Assembly: GCA_001541255.1 (NCBI GenBank) | Contig: LNQR01000034.1 | Span: 1 to 64,000 of the forward strand | Direction: 5' to 3' | Origin: Candidatus Magnetominusculus xianensis | Lineage (GTDB): Bacteria; Nitrospirota; Thermodesulfovibrionia; Thermodesulfovibrionales; Magnetobacteriaceae | DNA length: 64,000 nt | Shown: in pieces, positions 54,961 to 63,043 of the stretch | How positions within the stretch are numbered: position 1 is the stretch's first letter | Layout of the letters: every line of letters starts with the position of its first letter | Program-made: the position numbers and the translations under genes | Notes under the pieces: generated by a model | Seen by the model: only the letters and a program-made list of their open reading frames with translations | What the model was told of the DNA's origin: nothing | Databases searched by the model: none

Positions 54961-56442
54961 ATGTATGTTGTTATGATAGCCTCGGAATGCGCCCCAGTCT
55001 CCAAAGTAGGCGGGCTGGCCGATGTAGTAGACGGGCTTAGCCGGGAGCTTGCGAATAAAGGACATAAAGTCGAAGTTATACTTCCCTATTATGACTGCAT
55101 GAACCTCTCAACTATCGGGGCAGCCATCAATGATTTTCAAAACAATTCTGTACAGGTTTCTGTCCAATGCAATGGAAAGCAGTTATTAAGCACCGTACAC
55201 AGTGCAGTTATACACGATAATGAGTGTTTTTTTATTAAACCTCATTCTCAGGAAAGATATTTTGACAGAGGTATCTACTACGGTCAAAGAGACGACGACG
55301 AGCGTTTCACAGTTTTTTGCCTTTCGGCGGTTGAATTCCTGAGTGAAACCGGAAGAAGACCTGATGTTATACACTGCCACGACTGGCAGAGCGCCCTTGT
55401 CCCTGTGCTGCTAAAGACTAAGCACAGGCACTCAGCCCTCTCGCAAACGAAGACATGCTACACTATACACAATATCTGGCATCAGGGAAAGACCTCTGAA
55501 AAGGTCTTGAAGATGGCTGACCTTGAGCAAGTGGTCACAGGTAAAGACAGCATTGTAGATGACTCTGACCACGCCTATATAAATCTAATGAAAGGCGGCA
55601 TAACCTACTCGGATATCATCACTACCGTCTCTCCAAAGTACGCCTCTGAGACCATGACCAATCAGATGGGCGAGGGTATGCAGAAGACCTTGTCCAAATA
55701 TTCTGACAAATATACAGGCATCATCAACGGCGTAGATTATGACTCATGGAGCCCTGCCACAGACAAGCTCATACCCTTTAACTACGACATAGACTCAATA
55801 GAAGATAAATATAAGAACAAGGAACACATGAGAAAAAAGATGTCCATGAAACAGGACTTTAAACCCATAGTCTCAGTTGTCGGACGCCTGGATATGCAAA
55901 AAGGCGTTCACCTGATCAGACATGCGTTACTGTACTCACTTAACAACGGTATGCAGTTTGTCCTGCTTGGCTCATCTCCTGACAAGGAAATAGATATATA
56001 CTTCCACCATCTGAAACACTATCTGAAGGACAATCACGACTGCCACATTCATCTCAGCCATGATGAGGAACTGGCACATCTCATATACGCAGGTGCGGAT
56101 ATGATACTGATACCCAGTCTTTTTGAACCGTGCGGGTTGACGCAGATGATAGCAATGAGATATGGCACTGTTCCTGTTGTGAGAAACACGGGCGGACTCA
56201 GCGACACAGTGTTTGACGCCGAGGTCTCTGTTAAACCTGTTACAGACAGAAACGGGTTTTCATTTGACGACTTCTCCTATGACGCAGTTTCACTTGCGCT
56301 AAAGAGGGCATCTATGACATGGCATGAAAAACCCCATACTTTCAGAGAAATCATGCTGACCGGCATGAGGACAGATTATTCGTGGGGGGCTTCAGCAGAT
56401 AAATATCTCAGCCTCTATAACAGGATTTCTGGGAAGTGGTAG
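54961..56442 (+). CDS. glgA: Glycogen synthase (GT5)
   Basis: GlgA adds glucose from ADP-glucose to the growing alpha-1,4 chain. The product of about 493 residues has the GT5 signatures ASECAPVSKVGGLADVVDGLS (K-x-G-G-L near residue 15), CHDWQSALVP, IHNIWHQG, VGRLDMQKGVHLI and LIPSLFEPCGLTQMIAMRYGTVPVVRNTGGL with the E-x7-E motif. The start ATG at 54961 has AGGAGG at a 6-nt spacing; an ATG at 54958 is also possible. It is followed by DUF4912 and the GH57 enzyme; glgC is not in the window. Confidence 0.95.
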   Translation: MYVVMIASECAPVSKVGGLADVVDGLSRELANKGHKVEVILPYYDCMNLSTIGAAINDFQNNSVQVSVQCNGKQLLSTVHSAVIHDNECFFIKPHSQERYFDRGIYYGQRDDDERFTVFCLSAVEFLSETGRRPDVIHCHDWQSALVPVLLKTKHRHSALSQTKTCYTIHNIWHQGKTSEKVLKMADLEQVVTGKDSIVDDSDHAYINLMKGGITYSDIITTVSPKYASETMTNQMGEGMQKTLSKYSDKYTGIINGVDYDSWSPATDKLIPFNYDIDSIEDKYKNKEHMRKKMSMKQDFKPIVSVVGRLDMQKGVHLIRHALLYSLNNGMQFVLLGSSPDKEIDIYFHHLKHYLKDNHDCHIHLSHDEELAHLIYAGADMILIPSLFEPCGLTQMIAMRYGTVPVVRNTGGLSDTVFDAEVSVKPVTDRNGFSFDDFSYDAVSLALKRASMTWHEKPHTFREIMLTGMRTDYSWGASADKYLSLYNRISGKW

Positions 56443-56475
56443 CCGCTAACAAGTTATTACTATAAAGGAGACACT

Positions 56476-57420
56476 ATGGAAGACACACTCGTTAAAACCG
56501 AAGGCCAGGGCAAGGACAAACCCCGTGAAGCCCGTGAAGATGGACACGGTATAGCATATTTATTATCGGACACACTAAAATATCCAATAGTCGAAAACTA
56601 CGAAATTCCTACTAAATATGATACCGATACGCTTGTCATTCTGCCAGTAACCGAGAAGAAGGTTTATCTTTACTGGGAATTGACTGAGAAGCTGCTCATG
56701 GAAAAGACGCAAAACCCGTCGGCCTCATATTTTACCGTGAAGATATACGAGGTAACACTTGGCGAGAAGAAGAACTATAGGGAACAAGAGATATACTCCG
56801 CTGCCGTATCAGAGCCGTTTGGTCAGATTTATGTAGAATGCACAGATAATTTCAAGCCGATGACAGCCGCGATAGGCATTGAAAGAGATGGGGTGTTTAC
56901 AGTAATACTGAAAGCTAACCAGATCAATGTCCCGTCGTTTAGTGTGCTGGGCCTGAAGGAGGAGTTCTGGAGCAAGGGAATATTATACACAGAGGAGAAA
57001 AACGTGGACGAAGTAATGGAAAACACTAAAAACGCCGAACTACAGGGCGGTAAATCAGACATATTCGAAAAAGAAATGGAAATCATCTCCAAGTTTCTTG
57101 ACATAAGATTTAAAGATACGGAAAACATAGAGCTGCTCCTAAGACTGATAGAAAAGATAAAGCATCTCTCAGAGGATGATAAGGCTATGTTTGAACTGAT
57201 AAAGAGCTTCTTTGAGACCAGGGCTAAAGACATTCAACTGCTGAGTATGTTTCTTGAGTTTCTCAAGTTTTTGGGGCTCAAAGACGACAGCAGGGGGTCA
57301 ATTATGAAGTATTTCGAGCAGTTGATGGGGAACTCAGGGTCTAGCGAAATGTCCGGTGAAAAGCCCGGCTCAAGTGAGATGTCAGGGTCAAGCGAACTCC
57401 TCTCCGGCAAGAGGAGTTAA
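56476..57420 (+). CDS. DUF4912 protein in glycogen operon
   Basis: The 314-residue soluble protein has a DUF4912 domain at about 35-165 (TLVILPVTEKKVYLYWELTEKLL, YFTVKIYEVTL, GQIYVEC, LGLKEEFWSKGI). A helix-rich acidic region and a low-complexity tail of SGSSEMSG repeats follow. DUF4912 proteins often sit beside GH57 branching enzymes and GlgA, so they may bind glucan or regulate it. The spacing to the neighbouring genes is short (33 and 3 nt). Confidence 0.85.
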   Translation: MEDTLVKTEGQGKDKPREAREDGHGIAYLLSDTLKYPIVENYEIPTKYDTDTLVILPVTEKKVYLYWELTEKLLMEKTQNPSASYFTVKIYEVTLGEKKNYREQEIYSAAVSEPFGQIYVECTDNFKPMTAAIGIERDGVFTVILKANQINVPSFSVLGLKEEFWSKGILYTEEKNVDEVMENTKNAELQGGKSDIFEKEMEIISKFLDIRFKDTENIELLLRLIEKIKHLSEDDKAMFELIKSFFETRAKDIQLLSMFLEFLKFLGLKDDSRGSIMKYFEQLMGNSGSSEMSGEKPGSSEMSGSSELLSGKRS

Positions 57421-57423
57421 CAA

Positions 57424-59037
57424 ATGATAAAGGGCTATTGGTTACCGGTACTGCATTCACATCTGCCGTTTGTAAAACATCCTGAGTACGATTATTTTCT
57501 GGAAGAACACTGGCTCTTTGAGGCAATATTTGAGACATATCTGCCGCTTCTTATGAGGATGAAGAGGTTTGAGGCCGATGGCGTGGATTTCAGATTGACT
57601 GTTTCCGTATCACCTCCCCTTGTTGAAATGCTTGATGACGAGTATCTTACGGGGCTGTTTATAAAGTATATGGACAGACTCATCGAACTTTCCCAGAAAG
57701 AGATGAAGCGTGTACAAAATGACGGCAGCATGTTGAATGTTGCAACGTTTTACTATAAGAGGTTTATAGAAATAAAGACCTTCTTTACAGATGTATTAGG
57801 CAGCAACGTATTAAACGGTTACAAGTACTTTTCAGATAAGGGTCAATTAGAGATAATAACCTGCGGCGCCACACATGGCTTTCTGCCGCTTCTGAGGACA
57901 AATCCACGTGCAGTGGAGGCGCAAATAGACCTTGCCACGCAGTGCCATTACGAACACTTTGGTAAGGCCGCTACCGGTATATGGCTGCCTGAGTGTGCGT
58001 ACTACGAGGAATTGGATGAGATACTGAAAAAATACGGGATTAAGTATTTCTTTCTTGAGTCGCATGGCGTGAACAAAGGTGTGCCTGCCCCGAAGTTCTC
58101 TGTGTATTCAGCAGTTCACACGTTAAACGGCCTTGCAGCATTTGCCAGAGACCCTGAAACATCCAAGCAGGTGTGGAGTTCTATGTCAGGGTATCCTGGT
58201 TCTCCAGAGTATCGTGATTTCTACAGGGACATTGGCTTTGACCTGGAAATGGATTATATCAAACCATACATCTCACCAGATGGGAACAGGGTGTTTACCG
58301 GGATTAAGTACTATAAGATAACCGGGAAGACAGAGGACAAATTACCCTATGACCCTGTTGCGGCATTTCATAAGACAAAATTTCATGCCGAACATTTCTG
58401 TAACGCCAGATATGAACAGGTAGAGGCGCTGGCCCCATCTATGGACAGACCCCCTCTTATGGTATCCCCATACGACGCAGAACTATATGGTCACTGGTGG
58501 TTTGAAGGACCGGACTTCTTATACCATGTCCTTTTGCAGCTACAAAAAGATAAAACTATCAAGCCCGTCACACCAACTGAGTACCTAAGCTACCATCCCA
58601 AGAATCAAACCGTAGCACCAAGCCCATCTTCATGGGGTGAAAACGGCTACTACGACGTATGGCTCAACGAAGACAACAGTTGGATATACAGGCACCTGCA
58701 TTTCATGGCCGGTTCGTTGGAGAAACTTGCAGACGAGTACTATGACATGCCGGACGACGGTTCGGATATAAGTCTGTTCAACAAGAGGGTTCTGGATCAA
58801 CTGGCAAGGGAACTCCTGCTGGCGCAAAGTAGTGACTGGGCATTTTTGATAACCCAGGGCACGGCAATCGAATATTCTGTGAAGAGGACAAAGGAGCATA
58901 TATCGAATTTCAATGCGCTTATGAGCAGCTTCAGGTCTGCAGCTGTTGATATAGATTTTTTGAAGTGGCTGGAGCTTAAAAACTCTATATTTAAGAACCT
59001 CAATTTCAGGGTCTATTCAAGCAAAAATATAAGATAG
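57424..59037 (+). CDS. GH57 1,4-alpha-glucan branching enzyme
   Basis: The 537-residue enzyme belongs to the bacterial GH57 branching-enzyme group. Conserved regions are LHSHLPFVKHPEYDYFLEEHWLFEA, ITCGATHGFLPLL, the nucleophile Glu190 in GIWLPECAYYEE, FLESHGVNKG and the acid/base Asp351 in SPYDAELYGHWWFEGP. A C-terminal DUF1957 domain with W-rich segments follows. It forms the alpha-1,6 branches of glycogen made by GlgA. GlgB (GH13) is not seen in the window. Confidence 0.93.
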   Translation: MIKGYWLPVLHSHLPFVKHPEYDYFLEEHWLFEAIFETYLPLLMRMKRFEADGVDFRLTVSVSPPLVEMLDDEYLTGLFIKYMDRLIELSQKEMKRVQNDGSMLNVATFYYKRFIEIKTFFTDVLGSNVLNGYKYFSDKGQLEIITCGATHGFLPLLRTNPRAVEAQIDLATQCHYEHFGKAATGIWLPECAYYEELDEILKKYGIKYFFLESHGVNKGVPAPKFSVYSAVHTLNGLAAFARDPETSKQVWSSMSGYPGSPEYRDFYRDIGFDLEMDYIKPYISPDGNRVFTGIKYYKITGKTEDKLPYDPVAAFHKTKFHAEHFCNARYEQVEALAPSMDRPPLMVSPYDAELYGHWWFEGPDFLYHVLLQLQKDKTIKPVTPTEYLSYHPKNQTVAPSPSSWGENGYYDVWLNEDNSWIYRHLHFMAGSLEKLADEYYDMPDDGSDISLFNKRVLDQLARELLLAQSSDWAFLITQGTAIEYSVKRTKEHISNFNALMSSFRSAAVDIDFLKWLELKNSIFKNLNFRVYSSKNIR

Positions 59038-59115
59038 ACGCCGCGCATTAGCATCTGGCAATACTGGGCTTGGCAACATTGGTCAATGTGGGCAATGTGC
59101 GGTCTTGCCTGATGT

Positions 59116-59274
59116 TTACTGGAGTGGGTTGATTCTGCTGTTCACATTTGCGGACAGACAACCGCCAGCCGGAAAGAAATATCTGGTTTCACAACAATCG
59201 CATAAATAAAAGCGGCCAGTTGTGGAACTGCAAATAAGGACAAGTGAGCCGGTACAGCTGTCACATTTCTCCAC
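59116..59274 (-). CDS. Small zinc-ribbon-like protein (minus-strand paralogue)
   Basis: Starting at GTG 59274 (GGAGG 5 nt upstream) the 52-residue protein reads MEKCDSCTGSLVLI, then FYLCDCCETRYFFPAGG. It has CxxC...CxxC spacing of a zinc ribbon. It is clearly related to the plus-strand protein at 59677, sharing the CD-x-C-x(4-5)-LVL-x(11)-C-x2-C-x2-R-[YF]FFP pattern. It is divergent from it, with a shared regulatory region between. Function is unknown, possibly nucleic-acid or partner-protein binding. Confidence 0.7.
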   Translation of the reverse strand: MEKCDSCTGSLVLICSSTTGRFYLCDCCETRYFFPAGGCLSANVNSRINPLQ

Positions 59275-59323
59275 TGTTACCTCCAATGCTTTACTCAAAT
59301 TAGCAGCCGCTCTCCCTATTGTA

Positions 59324-59329
59324 ATTATA
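59324..59329 (-). promoter_or_regulatory. Minus-strand -10 box of the divergent promoter
   Basis: A perfect TATAAT on the minus strand lies exactly 10 nt from CTGTAACA (59347-59340). It drives the zinc-ribbon gene that starts at 59274. Confidence 0.6.
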
Positions 59330-59339
59330 CAGTGACTAA

Positions 59340-59449
59340 TGTTACAGCAATGTGAAAATAGTGTTACAATTGTGTTAAATATTTATATCCAAAGTTTAAC
59401 ATAAACATAACCCATTCTTAATCAATCCTTAATATTCCTGTAACAGCCC
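59340..59449. promoter_or_regulatory. Ten in-phase 11-nt units, Pho-box-like operator array
   Basis: From 59340 the sequence breaks into consecutive 11-mers: TGTTACAGCAA, TGTGAAAATAG, TGTTACAATTG, TGTTAAATATT, a degenerate unit, TTTAACATAAA, CATAACCCATT, CTTAATCAATC, CTTAATATTCC and TGTAACAGCCC. The left units share TGTTA/TGTGA and the right units TTAA/GTAA. PhoB/PhoP boxes are 11-bp direct repeats (TGTCA or TTAACA type), so this may be a phosphate regulator array; the orphan pstB downstream supports it. It lies between two divergent -10 boxes. Confidence 0.65.
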
Positions 59450-59455
59450 ATTGTT

Positions 59456-59461
59456 TAATAT
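59456..59461 (+). promoter_or_regulatory. Plus-strand -10 box of the divergent promoter
   Basis: TAATAT lies exactly 10 nt after CTGTAACA (59438-59445), mirroring the minus-strand side. Transcription would begin near 59468, about 35 nt before the gene at 59503. Confidence 0.55.
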
Positions 59462-59502
59462 ATTACAGTTGAAGAATTAAATAATGGGAATCAGGAGGGA
59501 AC

Positions 59503-59652
59503 ATGTCAAAGGTAATCTGTGAGCGATTCGAAAGTCTTGCCGAGCTTTCAGCTTGTGGCAGGTGTGAGCATGTAAAAGTGTGTGCAAGCTACGAGGAACA
59601 CTTGGATGCCGAAGTCTCCAGGGTATGTTCTCGTTATTTGGACTATGTGTAA
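59503..59652 (+). CDS. Cys-rich small protein
   Basis: The 49-residue protein has five cysteines, including CxxC in SACGRCEHVKVCASYEE, and an amphipathic C-terminus (HLDAEVSRVCSRYLDYV). The AGGAGGG Shine-Dalgarno sits 3-8 nt upstream of the ATG, and the next gene starts 24 nt downstream. It is too short for standard ORF cut-offs but well supported by the Shine-Dalgarno and operon position. It may bind metal or act as a redox switch; no family is claimed. Confidence 0.7.
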   Translation: MSKVICERFESLAELSACGRCEHVKVCASYEEHLDAEVSRVCSRYLDYV

Positions 59653-59676
59653 ACCCGGTGAATATGGAGGAAGGCA

Positions 59677-59850
59677 ATGAAACTTTGTGACGACTGTAAT
59701 TCCATCCTTGTCCTTGCTCGTGAATATTTCACAGGCAATATGTATTCATGTGTAAACTGTAAGAACAGGTTCTTTTTCCCCGTGGTTTGGTTTTTTGCTG
59801 AAGAGGGAGTATCCCGTAAAAGACCTGTAATGGTTTGCAGAGAGCTTTGA
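59677..59850 (+). CDS. Small zinc-ribbon-like protein (plus-strand paralogue)
   Basis: The 57-residue protein MKLCDDCNSILVLAREYF continues through YSCVNCKNRFFFPVVWFFAEE to RPVMVCREL. Its four cysteines lie in CxxC-x19-CxxC spacing, as in small zinc ribbons, and the pattern matches the minus-strand protein at 59116. GGAGG precedes the ATG by about 8 nt. The next gene starts 23 nt downstream with its own GGAGG. It is probably co-transcribed with the EAL-CBS-GGDEF gene. Confidence 0.72.
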   Translation: MKLCDDCNSILVLAREYFTGNMYSCVNCKNRFFFPVVWFFAEEGVSRKRPVMVCREL

Positions 59851-59873
59851 ATATGCACTGAGGAGGTAAGCAT

Positions 59874-61739
59874 ATGAGAACAAAATGGATATTTGATGAC
59901 ATGTTAACAAAAAAACAGAAAGATTACGACTTAGAGGAAGATAGAGAACATATATACAGGCTGATAGACACTAACGCATTAACCATCCATTTCCAGCCTA
60001 TCTATTCGTCAAAAGATGGCAGTGTCTACGCCTATGAAGCCCTTACGCGGCTTATACGTACCTCATCCTTGCTCAACAACATAGGTGAGTTGTTTGAACG
60101 GGCAAAGGCAGCTAAGGCGCTCGCTTTGTTAGATGCCGCATGTCAGGAAAACGCACTCGTCAGGGCGTCTCAGGAGGGTATTACAAAGACCGATTCGCAT
60201 TTATTTATAAACATCTGCCCTGAGACGATAATGGAAAACCCAGGCTGGTGTGAGATTACTGAACACTATATAAGAGAATGGGGTTTACTAAAAGATAGAA
60301 TTGTCCTTGAGATAACCGAAGAAAGCGCTATCGAAAACTACGATGCCTTCCAAAGGGTCGTTAACCGTTTCAGAGACACGGGCTATAAGATAGCGATAGA
60401 CGATTTTGGGGTAGGATATGGCGGGTTGAAGATGCTGTCAATCATAGAACCTGATTATGTGAAAATAGACAGGCATTTTATCTCCGACGTGGATAAGGCC
60501 CTGATTAAACATAATCTGGTTGATGCCGTTACTACAGTATGCCACAGGCTTGGCATAAAGGTTATTGCCGAGGGGATAGAGACCAAAGAAGAGCTTAAAC
60601 ATGTTATGAACATGGGAGTAGAGTTGTTGCAGGGGTTTTATTTAAACAGTCCTGCCCCCGGTTTAGACGCTCAGGCAAAGACAGAAATTTGCAGCTCACG
60701 AGGAAAGAAACCAGACTATTGCTGCAAATTAACAGAGACTGTATTCATCGGCGATATTGCCGTAAAGAAAAAAGCTCTCCTTCCAGAAAGCTCATTAATG
60801 GAGGTGTTTAATACTTTAATAAATACTACTGACTTTAGATGTATGCCCGTTATCGATGACGAAAGGATTGTGGGGATAATCAACAGACAGAGGTTTTTAG
60901 AGAATCAGATGCTGGGCAAGTGCGGCTATGGCAGTGCCCTTAACTCCCGCAAGAAAGTCAAAGACCTGATGGAAACACAGTTTCTCGTGGTAGAAGGCAG
61001 CGTATCTATTGAAGATGTTGCCAATATGATCAGATTAAGGAAAATAGAACATCTTTATGACGACGTCTGCGTTACTAAAAATGGAAAATATCTTGGCGCT
61101 GTTACTATCAGTGAACTGTTAGCGGCTGTAACCGAGAAATCCATATCTCTTGCCAAAAACGCCAATCCGCTTACAGGGCTGCCAGGAAACAAATCGATTT
61201 ACGATGAGATTAACAAGCGGCTTACACAAAACATGCACTTCGATATCTGTTATATAGACCTTGATAATTTTAAGCCCTACAATGACAACTATGGTTTTGA
61301 GAAAGGTGACATAGTAATAAAGACGCTGGGTATAGTAATTGAGGAATCGGCGCAGACATTGCAGCATGATTTTAATTTCGTGGGGCATATAGGAGGGGAC
61401 GATTTCATTCTGCTTTCCCACCCTAACATGTCGATGCCAATCTGTAATTTACTGATAGACAGCTTTAAGTCAACGCTGAGGGCGTTTCACGGTGAAAAAG
61501 ACTACGAGGCAGGGTACTATGAATCGCTAAATCGAAAGGGACAGCATGAAAGATATGATCTTTTGTCCTTATCTATCGGCATAGTGAGTACCGAGGTATA
61601 TAAAATTGAATCGGTAGCGCAGCTAGCCTCCATTGCATCTGAAGTCAAGAAGGCAGCGAAGTCAAAGCAGGGTTTTTCGATTGTCAGAGACAAGAGAATG
61701 CACGACCATAAGCATACAGCTGACAGCAGAGTTAATTAA
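59874..61739 (+). CDS. EAL-CBS-GGDEF cyclic-di-GMP enzyme
   Basis: In this 621-residue cytoplasmic protein, the EAL phosphodiesterase (about 25-265) has all key residues: YEALTRL, FINICPETI, VLEITEES, AIDDFGVGYGGL, VKIDRHFI, VIAEGIETKEEL and LLQGFYL. Two CBS motifs follow (about 295-420). The GGDEF diguanylate cyclase (about 430-600) has LTGLPGN, CYIDLDNFKPYND and an intact GGDDF near residue 507. Both enzyme domains look competent, with CBS possibly sensing an adenosyl ligand. GAGGAGG precedes the ATG. It sits between the Cys-rich microproteins and pstB. Confidence 0.93.
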   Translation: MRTKWIFDDMLTKKQKDYDLEEDREHIYRLIDTNALTIHFQPIYSSKDGSVYAYEALTRLIRTSSLLNNIGELFERAKAAKALALLDAACQENALVRASQEGITKTDSHLFINICPETIMENPGWCEITEHYIREWGLLKDRIVLEITEESAIENYDAFQRVVNRFRDTGYKIAIDDFGVGYGGLKMLSIIEPDYVKIDRHFISDVDKALIKHNLVDAVTTVCHRLGIKVIAEGIETKEELKHVMNMGVELLQGFYLNSPAPGLDAQAKTEICSSRGKKPDYCCKLTETVFIGDIAVKKKALLPESSLMEVFNTLINTTDFRCMPVIDDERIVGIINRQRFLENQMLGKCGYGSALNSRKKVKDLMETQFLVVEGSVSIEDVANMIRLRKIEHLYDDVCVTKNGKYLGAVTISELLAAVTEKSISLAKNANPLTGLPGNKSIYDEINKRLTQNMHFDICYIDLDNFKPYNDNYGFEKGDIVIKTLGIVIEESAQTLQHDFNFVGHIGGDDFILLSHPNMSMPICNLLIDSFKSTLRAFHGEKDYEAGYYESLNRKGQHERYDLLSLSIGIVSTEVYKIESVAQLASIASEVKKAAKSKQGFSIVRDKRMHDHKHTADSRVN

Positions 61740-61754
61740 CACCAGGGAGATTAG

Positions 61755-62504
61755 ATGGATGAGGTAAAAGGCTTTAATTTTTATTACGCGGGCGGTACAC
61801 ATACCCTTAAAAATATAAACTTCCCTATACACAAACACGCCATAACTGCCTTTATAGGACCGTCAGGGTGCGGCAAGACAAGCCTGCTGAGAAGCTTTAA
61901 CCGGATGCACGACCTCTACCCGGGCAACCGCTACGAAGGTGAGATCGTGTTTAACGGTATAAATATCCTCGCCAACGATACAGACATAATAGAGCTTCGC
62001 AGCCGTATAGGTATGGTATTTCAAAAACCGACACCATTTCCTATGTCGATATTTGATAATGTTGCCTATGGGCTGAGGCTTCGGGGGATAAAAAAGCAAA
62101 GCGAGCTTGACAGCCATGTAGAGTACGCCCTTAAGCAGGCCGCCATTTGGGAGGAGGTCAAACATAAACTTAACCAGAGCGCTTATACGCTCTCCGGTGG
62201 GCAGCAGCAACGCCTTGTCATAGCCCGCGCCCTTGCTGTTAACCCCGAAGTGTTGCTATTTGATGAGCCTACATCAGCGCTTGACCCCATATCTACGTCG
62301 AAAATTGAAGAACTCGCGGTTGAATTAAAAGAGACTGTAACTATAGTAATTGTCACACATAACATGCAGCAGGCTGCAAGAATGAGCGATTACACGGGAT
62401 TTGTCATGCTTGGCACACTCATAGAATTTGACGAAACCTACAAGGTGTTTACATATCCTTCCAATAAACTAACTGAAGATTATATAACCGGAAGATTCGG
62501 CTGA
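61755..62504 (+). CDS. pstB: Phosphate ABC transporter ATP-binding protein PstB-like
   Basis: The 249-residue ATPase matches PstB closely: [91 protein letters not shown] and [13 protein letters not shown]. This is the phosphate-specific pattern (FNRMxDL, FQKPxPFPM, TxNMQQAxR). pstS, pstC, pstA and phoU are not adjacent, so it is an orphan or a second copy. It lies 15 nt after the EAL-CBS-GGDEF gene in the array-controlled operon. Confidence 0.88.
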   Translation: MDEVKGFNFYYAGGTHTLKNINFPIHKHAITAFIGPSGCGKTSLLRSFNRMHDLYPGNRYEGEIVFNGINILANDTDIIELRSRIGMVFQKPTPFPMSIFDNVAYGLRLRGIKKQSELDSHVEYALKQAAIWEEVKHKLNQSAYTLSGGQQQRLVIARALAVNPEVLLFDEPTSALDPISTSKIEELAVELKETVTIVIVTHNMQQAARMSDYTGFVMLGTLIEFDETYKVFTYPSNKLTEDYITGRFG

Positions 62505-62623
62505 CGCCGGAGCAAGACCACTTCCCTTCGCTTTCTCAGGATTGACACAGTTTGTTGTAAAGTCTCTATCTTGCGGTAATCTTTTCTCTGACACATTCTG
62601 GTCATCCCTGCCTGCCGCGCCAA

Positions 62624-62653
62624 TTGAAATATCTGCCGTCACGCTGATATAAT
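62624..62653 (+). promoter_or_regulatory. Promoter of the ABM gene
   Basis: TTGAAA (62624-62629) and a perfect TATAAT (62648-62653), 18 nt apart, are followed by a GGAGGG Shine-Dalgarno just before the ATG at 62735. Confidence 0.6.
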
Positions 62654-62734
62654 AAATATCGTAAAGCAGGTACGCTTGCCAAAAGACTGTGACAAGCTAT
62701 TCGCATTGCCTGATTACACAGGGAGGGATACTTT

Positions 62735-63043
62735 ATGTTGGTTACAGTGGTTGAGGTATACGTTAAGCCCGAATATATTGCTGCATTTATCGCGGCCATA
62801 AGTGAAAACCATGAAAATTCCGTTAAAGAGCCAGGCAATATGAGATTCGACGTACTGCAGAGCGCATCAGACCCAGCACAATTTTTCCTCTACGAGGCAT
62901 ACGAATCCGAGGACTCCTCAAAGGCTCACAAGGAGACCCCTCACTACAAAAAATGGAAAGAAACCGTAGAGCCAATGATGGCTAAGCCCCGTAAAGGTAC
63001 GCCGTGCAATGTAATATGTCCAGCACAACGAATGAAGTGGTAA
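62735..63043 (+). CDS. Antibiotic-biosynthesis-monooxygenase (ABM) domain protein
   Basis: The 102-residue single-domain protein has the dimeric alpha-beta-barrel pattern: VTVVEVYVKPEYIAAFIAAISENHENSVKEPGNMRFDVLQS, FFLYEAYESEDSSKAHKETPHYKKWKETV. LsrG/YgiN-type proteins belong here and act on quinones or autoinducer-like small molecules; the substrate is unknown. It overlaps the next gene by 28 nt, suggesting translational coupling to the alcohol dehydrogenase. Confidence 0.85.
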   Translation: MLVTVVEVYVKPEYIAAFIAAISENHENSVKEPGNMRFDVLQSASDPAQFFLYEAYESEDSSKAHKETPHYKKWKETVEPMMAKPRKGTPCNVICPAQRMKW

